Origin: Larkinella terrae
Lineage (GTDB): Bacteria > Bacteroidota > Bacteroidia > Cytophagales > Spirosomataceae
DNA: 64,000 bases
Reading direction: 5' to 3'
Assembly (NCBI RefSeq): GCF_009668025.1
Contig: NZ_WJXZ01000021.1
Span: 48,185-112,184 of the forward strand
Part shown: positions 17,471 through 26,796 of the stretch, in pieces
How positions within the stretch are numbered: position 1 is the first letter of the stretch
Layout: every line of letters begins with the position of its first letter
The notes under the pieces: model-generated
What the model was told of the DNA's origin: nothing
The model's database searches: none
Seen by the model: the letters and a program-made list of their open reading frames with translations, nothing else
Position numbers and translations under genes: made by a program

Positions 17471-18610
17471 ATGCAACAACTACCGTCTTTAGCCGCACCG
17501 ATTGACCATTTTGAGCAACGACTGTCTGTTTTTTTCAATAATCGGTTCTGGAAAATTCGATTGATCAGTCTGGCGCTTTTGATTTCGATTGGCAGCCTGA
17601 TGTTGCTGAACAGCATTTTTATCGACCGCGGTTTTCGGTATTTATACGAAGAGATGCGTCATCCGGGCGTATTGGACGGTTTTTTCTGGGACGACATCAT
17701 TCGCCAGAGCGAACATCCGATAGAACCCAATACCTACGAACCGGGAACGCACGAAGCCAACCAGACGTTTCGGCTGACCATTCCGCTGCTGGTTCGTGTG
17801 TTCCACCTGGGCGTCGCGAAACTGTATCTGTTGCAGGTGGTGCTGGGGTTGATTTTTGTGTGGGCCGTAACCGGAATCGCGAACAAAATTTTGCAGGATA
17901 AAATCCTGACATTCTATTTTCTGACGGGCTTTACCGGTATTTACGCCGGGATCGCCTTTTTTATCAATTATTTTGGCCATTGCGACGGGTATGTATTCTG
18001 TTTCATGGTCTTAGCATTGTATTTCCGGAATCCGCTGCTGGTGATTATTTTCTCGCAGCTGGCGTTCTGGTGCGACGAGCGGGCATTGATCAACTCTTCG
18101 TACATCGGTTTGTGGTATGCATTGCCGGTTCTGAAAGTTGTGATCGAAACCCGGAAGTTCGACCTCCGGCAGATTCCGGCTCCGCTGGTGGCGCTGGTTG
18201 TGAGCGTTCTGATTTACGCCGGAATCCGGAAATGGCTGGAGCTGACGTACGGAATGAAAGTCGGGCACGACGCGTCGTGGTCGGCCCGGACGCTGGCCTG
18301 GAGCATGAGTTACGTGGGCGATAAAATGGCGCGGGGGCTGGAAGGCATGTGGCTGGTGCTGCTGGCGGCTTTCTGGGCGCTGGCGGTTCGGCGGCAGTGG
18401 CTTGAGCTGGTGTTGCTGGGCGGTGCCTGGCTGCTGACGATGGTCGTGGCGGTTTTGGTGGCCGACGGAACGCGGTCGCTTTCGTTTGGTTTCATGGCGT
18501 TCTTTTTTGCGCTGGCCATTCTGCACCGGTACATGACCCGCAATCAGTTACGGTATGTTCTGTTGACCAGTGCGGTTATTTCGCTGATGTATTCGATTAG
18601 TTTTCCATAA
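17471..18610 (+). CDS. Unknown multi-pass membrane protein inside the ilv locus
   Basis: I do not recognise this 379-residue protein. It has a soluble N-terminus of about 28 residues, a first membrane helix (LISLALLISIGSLMLLNSIF), a loop of about 75 mostly polar residues with YEEMRHPG and WDDIIRQSEHP, and then around eight further hydrophobic segments. The general look (acidic loop after the first helix, many aromatic-rich helices) resembles GT-C type glycosyltransferases or uncharacterised integral membrane proteins, but no diagnostic motif is present. It sits 34 bases after ilvN and 39 bases before ilvC, on the same strand, so it is probably cotranscribed with branched-chain amino acid genes. 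Confidence 0.75.
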   Translation: MQQLPSLAAPIDHFEQRLSVFFNNRFWKIRLISLALLISIGSLMLLNSIFIDRGFRYLYEEMRHPGVLDGFFWDDIIRQSEHPIEPNTYEPGTHEANQTFRLTIPLLVRVFHLGVAKLYLLQVVLGLIFVWAVTGIANKILQDKILTFYFLTGFTGIYAGIAFFINYFGHCDGYVFCFMVLALYFRNPLLVIIFSQLAFWCDERALINSSYIGLWYALPVLKVVIETRKFDLRQIPAPLVALVVSVLIYAGIRKWLELTYGMKVGHDASWSARTLAWSMSYVGDKMARGLEGMWLVLLAAFWALAVRRQWLELVLLGGAWLLTMVVAVLVADGTRSLSFGFMAFFFALAILHRYMTRNQLRYVLLTSAVISLMYSISFP

Positions 18611-18649
18611 ATCAGTAATCAATTTCAATTCAAATAAACCAGTCAAACA

Positions 18650-19693
18650 ATGGCAAAAATTAACTTCGGCGGAGTTGAAGAAGAAGTCGTAACCCGCGAA
18701 GAGTTTCCTCTCGAAAAAGCCAGAGAAATCCTCAAAGACGAAGTCATCGCCGTCATCGGTTACGGTGTTCAGGGCCCCGGCCAGTCGCTGAATATGCGCG
18801 ACAATGGTTTCAATGTAATTGTTGGCCAACGTAAAGGCAAAACCTACGACAAAGCCGTTCGGGATGGATGGGTGCCGGGCGAAACCTTGTTTGAAATTGA
18901 AGAAGCCCTCGAAAAAGGGACCATTATCTGCTTCCTGCTGTCGGATGCCGCTCAGATCGAGCTGTGGCCGACCGTAAAAAGCCACCTGACTGCCGGCAAA
19001 GCCCTGTATTTCTCGCACGGTTTCGGCGTTACGTACAAAGAGCAAACCGGTATTGTGCCACCCGCCGATGTCGATGTATTCCTGGTAGCCCCGAAAGGCT
19101 CCGGAACGTCGCTGCGCCGGATGTTTGTCGAAGGCAAAGGTCTGAACTCCAGTTTCGCCATTTACCAGGATGCCACCGGCAACGCCCGTCAACGCGCGAT
19201 TGCGATGGGAATCGGTGTCGGTTCGGGTTATCTGTTCGAAACTAATTTCTATAAAGAAGTAACGTCTGACCTGACCGGTGAACGCGGTACGCTGATGGGT
19301 GCCATTCAGGGCATTTTTGCAGCTCAATACGACGTTCTGCGCGCCAACGGCCACTCGCCTTCGGAAGCCTTCAACGAAACCGTTGAAGAGTTGACGCAGT
19401 CGCTGATGCCGCTCGTAGCCGAAAACGGCATGGACTGGATGTACGCCAACTGTTCGACGACTGCCCAACGCGGTGCTCTCGACTGGTGGAAACCGTTCCG
19501 GGATGCGACCAAACCGGTTTTTGAACAACTGTATAATTCCGTAAAAGCGGGCGAGCAAGCCAATATTTCAATCACCCGGAACTCACAACCGGATTACCGC
19601 GAAAAACTGGAAGAAGAACTGAAAGAACTGCGCGAGTCGGAAATGTGGCGTGCCGGTACGGCCGTTCGCAGCCTGCGGCCGGAGCGGAACTAG
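18650..19693 (+). CDS. ilvC: Ketol-acid reductoisomerase
   Basis: IlvC isomerises and reduces acetolactate or acetohydroxybutyrate with NAD(P)H and magnesium. The 347-residue class I protein has the Rossmann motif GYGVQG at 37-42, the cofactor loop VGQRKGK near 60, SHGFGV near 121 and the knotted C-terminal domain with DLTGERGTLMGAIQG (near 204-218) carrying metal-binding acidic residues. Start ATG at 18650. Confidence 0.96.
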   Translation: MAKINFGGVEEEVVTREEFPLEKAREILKDEVIAVIGYGVQGPGQSLNMRDNGFNVIVGQRKGKTYDKAVRDGWVPGETLFEIEEALEKGTIICFLLSDAAQIELWPTVKSHLTAGKALYFSHGFGVTYKEQTGIVPPADVDVFLVAPKGSGTSLRRMFVEGKGLNSSFAIYQDATGNARQRAIAMGIGVGSGYLFETNFYKEVTSDLTGERGTLMGAIQGIFAAQYDVLRANGHSPSEAFNETVEELTQSLMPLVAENGMDWMYANCSTTAQRGALDWWKPFRDATKPVFEQLYNSVKAGEQANISITRNSQPDYREKLEEELKELRESEMWRAGTAVRSLRPERN

Positions 19694-19701
19694 AGCGTCC
19701 T

Positions 19702-19787
19702 GGTTGGGGAGTTTGGGGCAGATTTTAAAGTGTTCGGCAATTTGAGTAACTTTAACGTCCCATACCAGCTCCTGAACTCCCCAATCC
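19702..19787. repeat. Inverted repeat between ilvC and ilvA
   Basis: GGTTGGGGAGTT (19702-19713) is mirrored by AACTCCCCAATCC (19775-19787) across about 60 bases. It fills most of the 117-base gap and may form a long hairpin that modulates readthrough into ilvA. Confidence 0.55.
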
Positions 19788-19810
19788 TTACATAGTAAAA
19801 CTTTTGAAAC

Positions 19811-21079
19811 GTGGTAGAAGCGGAGAAAAAAATAACCTTTCCGGACGTAGACAACATCTATCTGGCGGCTGATCGGTTGCGGGGCGTAGCCGTGCATACG
19901 CCCTTGCAGGAAAACTTGAACCTGTCGGATAAATACGGTGCCACTATTTTTCTGAAGAGGGAAGATTTGCAGGTTGTGCGGTCCTATAAAATTCGGGGCG
20001 CCTACAACAAGATGGCAAGTCTGCCCGCCGAAGCCCTGGCGAAGGGGGTTGTTTGCGCCAGTGCGGGAAATCACGCCCAGGGGCTGGCCTATGCCTGCCG
20101 CAAAATGGCGATCAAAGGCACCATCTTCATGCCGACGACCACCCCCAACCAGAAAGTAAAACAGGTCAAACTCTTCGGAAAAGAGTTTGTGGAGGTGGTT
20201 CTGACGGGCGATACCTACGACGATGCCTACAGTGCCGCGATGGAATACGTCAATGCGCACGACAGCACGTTCGTGCATCCATTCGACGATTTGCAGGTCA
20301 TGGAAGGACAGGGAACCGTTGGTCTGGAGATTTTTAAGGACTCCAATTTCAAAATCGATTACCTGCTGATGGCCATTGGCGGGGGCGGTTTGGCTTCCGG
20401 TGTATCGACGGTTTTCCGCCAGTTGAGTCCGCGAACGAAGCTGATTGGCGTGGAGCCGTTGGGGTCGCCATCCATGAAAGTGTCCATTGACGAAGGCCAC
20501 GTTATTGCGCTCGATGAAATTGACAAATTCGTAGATGGAGCCGCAGTAAAACGTCCGGGCAATACAACCTTTGAAATTTGCCGACAAAACCTCGACCGGG
20601 TTATTCTGATCCCGGAAGGGAAAGTCTGCACGACCATTCTTCAGTTATACAACGAAGATGCGATCGTTGCTGAACCCGCCGGTGCACTGACCATTGCCGC
20701 GCTGGATTTCCTGAAAGATGAAATCAAGGGCAAAAACGTGGTTTGTCTGGTCAGTGGGGGGAACAATGACATTACGCGGACGGAAGAAATCAAGGAGCGT
20801 TCGTTGCTGTACGAAGGACTGAAGCATTATTTCATCATCCGGTTTCCGCAGCGGGCCGGAGCCATGCGCGAGTTTTTGAGTGGGGTTCTGGGTGAGACCG
20901 ATGACATTACGTTATTTGAATATTCCAAGAAAACCAATCGTGAACGCGGCCCGGCTTTGGTCGGTATTGAGCTGAAAAACAAAGCGGATTTTGAACCCTT
21001 GCTCCAACGCATGCGGGACGCCAAAATCCAGTTTGAGTATTTGAACGACAAACCGGATTTGTTTGAGTTTTTGATTTGA
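19811..21079 (+). CDS. ilvA: Threonine dehydratase (biosynthetic)
   Basis: IlvA deaminates threonine to 2-ketobutyrate, the isoleucine precursor. The 422-residue PLP fold-type II enzyme has the PLP lysine in RSYKIRGAYNKM (K60), SAGNHAQGLAYA near 84, the glycine loop AIGGGGLASG near 192, and a single C-terminal ACT-like regulatory segment (about 340-422), the short form compared with the two-domain E. coli enzyme. Translation starts at GTG 19811-19813. Confidence 0.94.
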   Translation: MVEAEKKITFPDVDNIYLAADRLRGVAVHTPLQENLNLSDKYGATIFLKREDLQVVRSYKIRGAYNKMASLPAEALAKGVVCASAGNHAQGLAYACRKMAIKGTIFMPTTTPNQKVKQVKLFGKEFVEVVLTGDTYDDAYSAAMEYVNAHDSTFVHPFDDLQVMEGQGTVGLEIFKDSNFKIDYLLMAIGGGGLASGVSTVFRQLSPRTKLIGVEPLGSPSMKVSIDEGHVIALDEIDKFVDGAAVKRPGNTTFEICRQNLDRVILIPEGKVCTTILQLYNEDAIVAEPAGALTIAALDFLKDEIKGKNVVCLVSGGNNDITRTEEIKERSLLYEGLKHYFIIRFPQRAGAMREFLSGVLGETDDITLFEYSKKTNRERGPALVGIELKNKADFEPLLQRMRDAKIQFEYLNDKPDLFEFLI

Positions 21080-21091
21080 ATTTCTTTAGTC

Positions 21092-21325
21092 ATGGAATTT
21101 AACTATATAGTTTCAACACCTAGTATTCTGGGAGGGAAGCCATGCATTAAAGGTACCCGGATTAGCGTGGAATTGATTTTGGAAACGGTTGCTTCAGGAG
21201 CTTCATTGGCGGATATACACCAGGAGTTTCCTCAATTATCAATAGAAGCTCTTCAGGAAGCTATACGCTACGCGGCCCTTCTTACCCGGAATCCATTCTG
21301 GCAGGATATAACACTGGCGGCCTAA
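21092..21325 (+). CDS. DUF433 antitoxin-like protein, module 1
   Basis: The 77-residue protein has the DUF433 core: GGKPCIKGTRISVELILE near 14-31, then HQEFPQLSIEALQEAIRYAA. DUF433 proteins contain a small helix-turn-helix-like fold and commonly precede DUF5615 PIN-like genes; they are regarded as probable antitoxins, which is inference from gene pairing. It begins 12 bases after ilvA and its TAA shares one base with the ATG of the next gene (TAATG). Local base composition is more AT-rich than the flanking ilv and leu genes. Confidence 0.82.
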   Translation: MEFNYIVSTPSILGGKPCIKGTRISVELILETVASGASLADIHQEFPQLSIEALQEAIRYAALLTRNPFWQDITLAA

Positions 21326-21702
21326 TGCATATTGCTGATTTTAAATTATTGGCTGATGAAAACATTAGCCAGTTGCTAATTGATTTTTTGAGCAGAAATA
21401 AGTGTGACATTATTAGTGTAAGGGATATTGGCTTTGTCAGTAAACCAGACACAGCTATTTTAGATTGGGCTTACCATAACCAACGGGTCGTATTAACGCT
21501 TGATAGTGATTTTGGTGGATTGATTTTTGCCGCCAATGCGCCCTATTGGGGCATTATTTACCTAAGGCCGGGACATTTGCTGAGTGGAGAGCATTTATTG
21601 ACCTTGGAAAAAATGATTTTGCTCGAAACAGACTTTGAACCGCCTTTTATACTAGTAGGGGAGCGAAAAGATAAAACCGTAAGATTTAGATTTAAGCATT
21701 AA
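21325..21702 (+). CDS. DUF5615 PIN-like protein, module 1
   Basis: The 125-residue protein shows the DUF5615/PIN-like pattern of acidic residues: LLADENIS near 8-15, a middle [12 protein letters not shown], and [11 protein letters not shown] near 58-68. PIN-fold proteins in toxin-antitoxin pairs are Mg-dependent ribonucleases; activity here is inferred only. Overlaps the DUF433 stop by one base and ends 16 bases before leuC. The amino acid sequence is clearly different from module 2, so the two modules are not a recent duplication. Confidence 0.82.
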   Translation: MHIADFKLLADENISQLLIDFLSRNKCDIISVRDIGFVSKPDTAILDWAYHNQRVVLTLDSDFGGLIFAANAPYWGIIYLRPGHLLSGEHLLTLEKMILLETDFEPPFILVGERKDKTVRFRFKH

Positions 21703-21718
21703 TTATAAAGTTACAATA

Positions 21719-23122
21719 ATGAATCAACCCACAACACTATTTGATAAAATCTGGGACGCCCACGTCGTCAAGGCGATGGACGGCGGACCGGATGCGGTTT
21801 TTATCGACCGGCATTTTATTCACGAAGTAACAAGTCCTCAGGCTTTCGACGGGTTGCGGAAGCGGGGCATTGGCGTCTTCAATATTAACCGCACCACGGC
21901 CACGGCGGATCACAACGTTCCGACGAAGGATCAGCACCTGCCGATCAAGGAGGCTCTTTCGCGTCATCAGGTAGAAACCCTGCGGAAGAACTGTGCGGAA
22001 TTTGGTATCGAATTATACGATCTGGGGCACCCGTTCCAGGGTATTGTCCACATTATCGGACCTGAACTGGGCCTCACATTGCCGGGCATGACCATCGTTT
22101 GCGGAGATAGCCACACCAGCACGCACGGCGCATTGGGGAACGTAGCCTTCGGGATCGGAACCAGCGAAGTGGAACAGGTGCTGGCGACGCAGTGCATCCT
22201 GCAATACAAACCCAAGCGGATGCGGATCAACATCAACGGCCAGTTGGGAAAAGGCGTTTCGTCAAAAGACATCATTTTATACATCATTTCGAAAATATCG
22301 GCCAGTGGCGCCACCGGTTATTTCGTTGAATACGCGGGTGATACGATCCGCGGTCTGTCGATGGAAGCCCGGATGACGATCTGCAACATGAGTATCGAAA
22401 TGGGCGCACGGGGCGGTTTGATTGCGCCGGACGAAACCACGTTCGAATACATTAAAGGTCGGCGGTTTGCACCCCAGGGCGAAGCTTTTGACCAGGCCGT
22501 CGAACACTGGCGGACGTTGAAAACCGACGAAGGGGCCGAATTTGACGTTGAGTTGAATTACAAAGCCGAAGACATCGGGCCGATGATTACCTACGGAACA
22601 AACCCTGGTATGGGCATTTCCGTGGACAGCCACGTGCCGAACCTGAGTGAAATTCCGCAAAGCGAATTGACTTCTTACACGAAGTCACTGGCTTACATGG
22701 GGCTGGAACCGGGGATGGAACTGGTCGGAAAACCGGTCGATTACGTGTTCATCGGTTCCTGTACGAACGCCCGGATCGAAGACTTGCGGACGGTAGCTGA
22801 TTTCGTAAAAGGCAAGAAAAAAGCGGATGGCGTGGAAGTCTGGATTGTGCCGGGTTCGGTGCAAGTCTCGAATCAAGCCAAATCCGAAGGACTGGACCAA
22901 GTGTTTCTGGAAGCCGGTTTTGAACTGCGCGAACCGGGTTGTTCGGCCTGTCTGGGCATGAACGAAGACAAAGTTCCGGCAGGAAAATATTGTATTTCGA
23001 CCTCCAACCGCAATTTTGAAGGTCGGCAGGGGCCGGGCGCGCGGACGTTCCTCGCCAGCCCGATCATGGCCGCAGCCGCTGCAGTGACGGGCAAAGTAAC
23101 GGATGTGAGAGAACTGGTGTAA
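21719..23122 (+). CDS. leuC: 3-isopropylmalate dehydratase, large subunit
   Basis: LeuC, with LeuD, isomerises 2- to 3-isopropylmalate in leucine synthesis using a [4Fe-4S] cluster. The 467-residue aconitase-family protein carries the cluster cysteines in [14 protein letters not shown] and [13 protein letters not shown], plus [12 protein letters not shown] and [11 protein letters not shown]. Length matches the family. It is flanked on both sides by DUF433-DUF5615 modules. Confidence 0.96.
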   Translation: MNQPTTLFDKIWDAHVVKAMDGGPDAVFIDRHFIHEVTSPQAFDGLRKRGIGVFNINRTTATADHNVPTKDQHLPIKEALSRHQVETLRKNCAEFGIELYDLGHPFQGIVHIIGPELGLTLPGMTIVCGDSHTSTHGALGNVAFGIGTSEVEQVLATQCILQYKPKRMRININGQLGKGVSSKDIILYIISKISASGATGYFVEYAGDTIRGLSMEARMTICNMSIEMGARGGLIAPDETTFEYIKGRRFAPQGEAFDQAVEHWRTLKTDEGAEFDVELNYKAEDIGPMITYGTNPGMGISVDSHVPNLSEIPQSELTSYTKSLAYMGLEPGMELVGKPVDYVFIGSCTNARIEDLRTVADFVKGKKKADGVEVWIVPGSVQVSNQAKSEGLDQVFLEAGFELREPGCSACLGMNEDKVPAGKYCISTSNRNFEGRQGPGARTFLASPIMAAAAAVTGKVTDVRELV

Positions 23123-23135
23123 TGGAATAACAGCC

Positions 23136-23381
23136 ATGCAGGACGAACAATTGTTGCAACGTATCGAGACGAATCCGGATATTCTGGTTGGAAAACCGGT
23201 TATTCGAGGAACCCGTTTGTCCGTCCAGTTTATTCTTAATTTGCTGGGACACGGCGAAAGCATTGAATCGATTCTGCAGGAATACGATTACATCAATCGC
23301 GAGGATATTCAGGCTTGTTTATTATTTGCAAACCGAGTGTTAGACGATAATATTTTTATGCCATTAGCAAAATCGGCATAA
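23136..23381 (+). CDS. DUF433 antitoxin-like protein, module 2
   Basis: This 81-residue DUF433 protein contains ETNPDILVGKPVIRGTRLSV near 11-30 and ILQEYDYINREDIQACLLFA. It starts 13 bases after the leuC stop and shares one base with the next gene (TAATG at 23379-23383), the same arrangement as module 1. Its relation to the module 1 partner is limited to the core GKPxIxGTRxSV and the second helix. Confidence 0.82.
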   Translation: MQDEQLLQRIETNPDILVGKPVIRGTRLSVQFILNLLGHGESIESILQEYDYINREDIQACLLFANRVLDDNIFMPLAKSA

Positions 23382-23743
23382 TGAAATTTATAGTCGACGA
23401 ATGCACAGGCCCTCGCGTTGCCGATTGGTTACTGGAAAAAGGATTTGACGTTTTTTCGGTTTTCAGGCAAGGCCGGGGAATGAAAGACATAGAGATTTTA
23501 CAGAAAGCCGTTGACGAACAACGAATCATCATAACGAATGACCGTGATTTTGGCGAATTGATATTTAAAAATGGTTTGCCGCATCAGGGGGTTGTGTTCA
23601 TGCGGTTGGGCAATGAAACATCGGGTAACAAAATAGAAGTGGTATCACGTTTGTTTGAAACTAACATAGACTTGATAAACAACAGCAACTTTATTACAGT
23701 CACAGAAGAGTCGATCAGAGTCCGAATAGTAAGAAAGGAATGA
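23381..23743 (+). CDS. DUF5615 PIN-like protein, module 2
   Basis: The 120-residue protein has the PIN-like acidic residues in KFIVDECTG (residues 2-10), GMKDIEIL near 42 and [11 protein letters not shown] near 53-63. Its stop codon overlaps the leuD start codon (ATGA at 23740-23743), so translation of leuD is probably coupled to this gene. Ribonuclease activity is inferred from the fold family only. Confidence 0.82.
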   Translation: MKFIVDECTGPRVADWLLEKGFDVFSVFRQGRGMKDIEILQKAVDEQRIIITNDRDFGELIFKNGLPHQGVVFMRLGNETSGNKIEVVSRLFETNIDLINNSNFITVTEESIRVRIVRKE

Positions 23744-24342
23744 GCAAAGAAACCATGCATAAACTCGTCTCGACGGCGGCCCCGCTGCCGATTGAGAACA
23801 TTGATACGGACCAGATCATCCCGGCACGGTTCCTGAAAGCCACCACGCGAGAAGGGTTCGGCGATAACCTGTTCCGCGACTGGCGGTTTAACGCCGACGA
23901 TACCCCCAAAACCGATTTCGTGCTGAACGATCCGACGTATGCCGGCGCCAGAATCCTGGTGGCGGGCAAGAACTTCGGGATGGGTTCGAGTCGGGAACAC
24001 GCGGCCTGGGCGCTGCACGACTACGGTTTTAAAGTGGTCATCTCCAGCTTTTTCGCCGATATTTTCCGGAACAATTCCCTGAACAACTTTGTGTTGCCAG
24101 CCCAGGTTTCGGACACGTTTCTGGCCGAAATCTTCAAAGCCGTCGAAGCCAATCCCCAAACCGAAATTACGGTCGATCTGGTTAATCAGGAAATTGTACT
24201 GGAAAACGGCCTGAAAGAATCATTCGCCATCAACGCCTATAAAAAACAGTGCCTGATGAACGGATACGACGATATTGATTACCTGTTGAGCCTGAAAGAA
24301 GAAATTAAACAATACGATCTAGCCCATACAAATGTTGAATGA
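23740..24342 (+). CDS. leuD: 3-isopropylmalate dehydratase, small subunit
   Basis: The 200-residue swivel-domain subunit shows [13 protein letters not shown] near 20-32, the signature [15 protein letters not shown] near 78, and a normal length. Start ATG 23740-23742 overlaps the DUF5615 stop; a second Met at residue 6 ([10 protein letters not shown]) at 23755 is an alternative that would remove the overlap. The C-terminus reads into a tandem octamer repeat. Confidence 0.94.
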   Translation: MSKETMHKLVSTAAPLPIENIDTDQIIPARFLKATTREGFGDNLFRDWRFNADDTPKTDFVLNDPTYAGARILVAGKNFGMGSSREHAAWALHDYGFKVVISSFFADIFRNNSLNNFVLPAQVSDTFLAEIFKAVEANPQTEITVDLVNQEIVLENGLKESFAINAYKKQCLMNGYDDIDYLLSLKEEIKQYDLAHTNVE

Positions 24343-24431
24343 GTGAATGAGTGAATGAGTGAATAGCTCTGCCAGATACCTGCTCACTGCGGAGCTATTC
24401 ACTCAATCACCCAATCGCTCATTCGCTCATT
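24337..24431. repeat. GAGTGAAT octamer inverted repeat between leuD and leuB
   Basis: Three tandem copies of GAGTGAAT (24341-24364) followed by AGCTC are mirrored by GAGCT and ATTCACTC-like units up to 24431, around a 22-base loop (24370-24391). The repeat starts inside the last leuD codons, supplies its stop codon, and ends 8 bases before the leuB ATG. A related element with the same octamer occurs at 42526-42584. Confidence 0.8.
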
Positions 24432-24439
24432 GAAAACGA

Positions 24440-25510
24440 ATGAAGAAACACATTGTAGTCATCGCCGGAGACGGCATTGGTCAGGAAGTTACCACCGTTG
24501 GGAAACAGGTTTTGGACCGCGTTGCGGAGAAATTCGGCCACGAGTTCACGTACGACGAAGCCCTGATTGGCCACGCAGCCATTGAAGCCACGGGAAATCC
24601 GCTGCCCGAAGAAACCATTACCAAATCGAAGCAGTCGGACGCGATTTTGTTCGGCGCGGTTGGTCACCCGAAATACGACAACGACCCGTCGGCGAAAGTC
24701 CGGCCCGAACAGGGTTTGCTGGGCATTCGGAAAGCCCTCGGTCTGTACGCCAATCTGCGGCCCATCAAGTTGTTCGATGAATTGCTGCACTCGTCGAGCA
24801 TCAAACCGGAGTTTCTGCAAGGCGCTGATATTCTGTTCTTTCGCGAGCTGACAGGCGATGTGTATTTTGGCGAAAAAGGCCGGAAAGACGACGGAAATAC
24901 CGCCTACGACCAGATGATCTACAGCCGCTACGAAGTCGAGCGGATTGCGGTTAAAGCGTTTGACGCAGCCATGACCCGCCGGAAAAAGCTGTGTTCGGTC
25001 GATAAAGCCAACGTTTTGGAATCATCCCGGCTGTGGCGCGAAGTGGTGCAGGAAGTCGCCAAACAGTATCCGGAAGTTGAGGTCGAGCACCAGTTTATCG
25101 ATGCGGCTGCCATGCTGCTGATCAAGGACCCGCGCCGGTTTGATGTGGTCGTAACGGGAAATTTGTTCGGCGATATTCTGACGGACGAAGCTTCGCAGAT
25201 TGCCGGTTCAATGGGCATGCTGGCGTCGGCGTCGGTGGGCGACACCACCGGTTTGTACGAGCCTATTCACGGTTCGGCGCACGATATTACGGGCAAAGGC
25301 GTTGCCAATCCGCTGGCGTCGGTGTTATCGGCGGCCCTGATGCTGGACATTTCGTTTGGGATGAAAGCCGAGGCTGAGGCCGTTGTCGATGCCGTCGATC
25401 AGGTATTGAAAGCCGGTTTCCGAACCCGCGATATTGCGGATGCCAATACGCCGAAAGACCTGATTTTAGGGACCGAAGCAATGGGAAAGCAGTTACTTTC
25501 CAAACTTTGA
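24440..25510 (+). CDS. leuB: 3-isopropylmalate dehydrogenase
   Basis: LeuB oxidises and decarboxylates 3-isopropylmalate with NAD. The 356-residue isocitrate/isopropylmalate dehydrogenase-family protein shows VIAGDGIGQEV near 6, FGAVGHPKYD near 71, RELTGDVYFGE near 136, the metal-site stretch NLFGDILTDEASQIAGSMGM near 235 and EPIHGSAHDITGKGVANPLA near 274. Start ATG 24440-24442. Confidence 0.96.
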   Translation: MKKHIVVIAGDGIGQEVTTVGKQVLDRVAEKFGHEFTYDEALIGHAAIEATGNPLPEETITKSKQSDAILFGAVGHPKYDNDPSAKVRPEQGLLGIRKALGLYANLRPIKLFDELLHSSSIKPEFLQGADILFFRELTGDVYFGEKGRKDDGNTAYDQMIYSRYEVERIAVKAFDAAMTRRKKLCSVDKANVLESSRLWREVVQEVAKQYPEVEVEHQFIDAAAMLLIKDPRRFDVVVTGNLFGDILTDEASQIAGSMGMLASASVGDTTGLYEPIHGSAHDITGKGVANPLASVLSAALMLDISFGMKAEAEAVVDAVDQVLKAGFRTRDIADANTPKDLILGTEAMGKQLLSKL

Positions 25511-25549
25511 TTACGCGAGAAATTCTATCCCAATAATTCTTTATCAACC

Positions 25550-26689
25550 ATGAGCCAACGGATTTATATTTTCGACACCACCCTGCGCGACGGCGAGCAA
25601 GTGCCGGGTAGCCAGCTATCCACAAAAGAAAAAATCGTGGTGGCGAAAGAACTGGAACGTCTCGGTGTCGACATCATCGAAGCGGGTTTCCCGGTTTCGA
25701 GTCCCGGCGATTTTCAGTCCATCGTCGAAATCTCGAAGGCGGTTACGGAACCGGTCATCTGTGCGCTTTCAAGGGCGAAGAAGGAAGACATCGATGCGGC
25801 CGGGGAAGCGTTGAAATACGCCAAACGGAAGCGGATTCACACCGGAATCGGTTCGTCGGATATTCACATCCGGAATAAATTCAACAGCACCCGCGAACAG
25901 ATTCTGGAACAGGCGGTTGCGGCTGTCAAACACGCCCGAACTTACGTGGATGACGTGGAGTTTTATGCCGAAGATGCCGGACGCGCCGATCTCGCTTTTC
26001 TGGCGCAGCTGACGCAGGCGGTTATTGCCGCCGGGGCTACCGTGGTGAATATTCCGGATACGACCGGTTATTGCCTGCCCGATGAATACGGGAACAAAAT
26101 CAAGTACATCTACGAACACGTTTCGAACGTTCACCAGGCTACGATCTCGATCCATTGCCACAATGACCTCGGACTGGCCACGGCCAACACGCTGGCCGGT
26201 ATCCAGAACGGCGCGCGTCAGGTGGAAGTCACGATCAACGGGATTGGCGAACGGGCCGGAAATACGTCCCTGGAAGAAGTCGTGATGGCGTTGAAAGTGC
26301 ACAAAGAACTGGGTTTTGAAACGAACATCGACGCCAAGCGGTTGTTCCCGGTTAGCCAGCTGGTATCGGAAATGATGAACATGCCGGTGCAGCCCAATAA
26401 AGCCATCGTGGGCCGGAATGCCTTCGCGCACTCGTCGGGCATTCACCAGGACGGTTTTCTGAAACACGCCGAAAACTACGAAATCATGACCCCGCAGGAG
26501 GTTGGCGTTCCCGAATCGTCGATTGTGTTGACGGCCCGCAGCGGTCGCCACGCCCTGAAACACCGCCTGGAGTTGCTGGGTTTCCGGTACGACAAACCGA
26601 CGCTGGATACCATCTACACGCGTTTTCTCGACATGGCCGACATCCGTAAGGAAGTGAATGATAAGGATTTGATGGAATTGGTTCGCTAA
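25550..26689 (+). CDS. leuA: 2-isopropylmalate synthase, short form
   Basis: LeuA condenses 2-ketoisovalerate with acetyl-CoA, committing carbon to leucine. The 379-residue protein has the metal and catalytic motifs [12 protein letters not shown] (9-20), the [16 protein letters not shown] stretch near 203 and [17 protein letters not shown] near 228. It lacks the C-terminal LeuA dimer/regulatory domain of about 130 residues found in the longer enzymes that leucine inhibits. The stop is real and is followed by a terminator, so this is a short form and not a frameshift. Citramalate synthase or homocitrate synthase are less likely given the leu context. Confidence 0.92.
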   Translation: MSQRIYIFDTTLRDGEQVPGSQLSTKEKIVVAKELERLGVDIIEAGFPVSSPGDFQSIVEISKAVTEPVICALSRAKKEDIDAAGEALKYAKRKRIHTGIGSSDIHIRNKFNSTREQILEQAVAAVKHARTYVDDVEFYAEDAGRADLAFLAQLTQAVIAAGATVVNIPDTTGYCLPDEYGNKIKYIYEHVSNVHQATISIHCHNDLGLATANTLAGIQNGARQVEVTINGIGERAGNTSLEEVVMALKVHKELGFETNIDAKRLFPVSQLVSEMMNMPVQPNKAIVGRNAFAHSSGIHQDGFLKHAENYEIMTPQEVGVPESSIVLTARSGRHALKHRLELLGFRYDKPTLDTIYTRFLDMADIRKEVNDKDLMELVR

Positions 26690-26753
26690 AATCCTGCTGA
26701 CCTGACCGGTTTTTAAGAGAGGTCAGGTTGAGAGTTATTGGTTTAGAAATGAG

Positions 26754-26782
26754 AAGGACAGGCCGTAAGCTTGTCCTTTTTT
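26754..26782 (+). terminator. Terminator of the ilv-leu locus
   Basis: AAGGACAGGC (26754-26763) pairs with GCTTGTCCTT (26769-26778) and runs into six T. A weaker hairpin lies just upstream (ACCTGAC 26700-26706 with GTCAGGT 26722-26728). Together they end the branched-chain transcript before prmA. Confidence 0.75.
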
Positions 26783-26796
26783 AGTTTCTTTACCAT

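Noticed and set aside
24341..24364. CRISPR-like tandem repeat
   Set aside because: Units are 8 bases with no spacers and are mirrored as a hairpin, so this is a simple octamer repeat.
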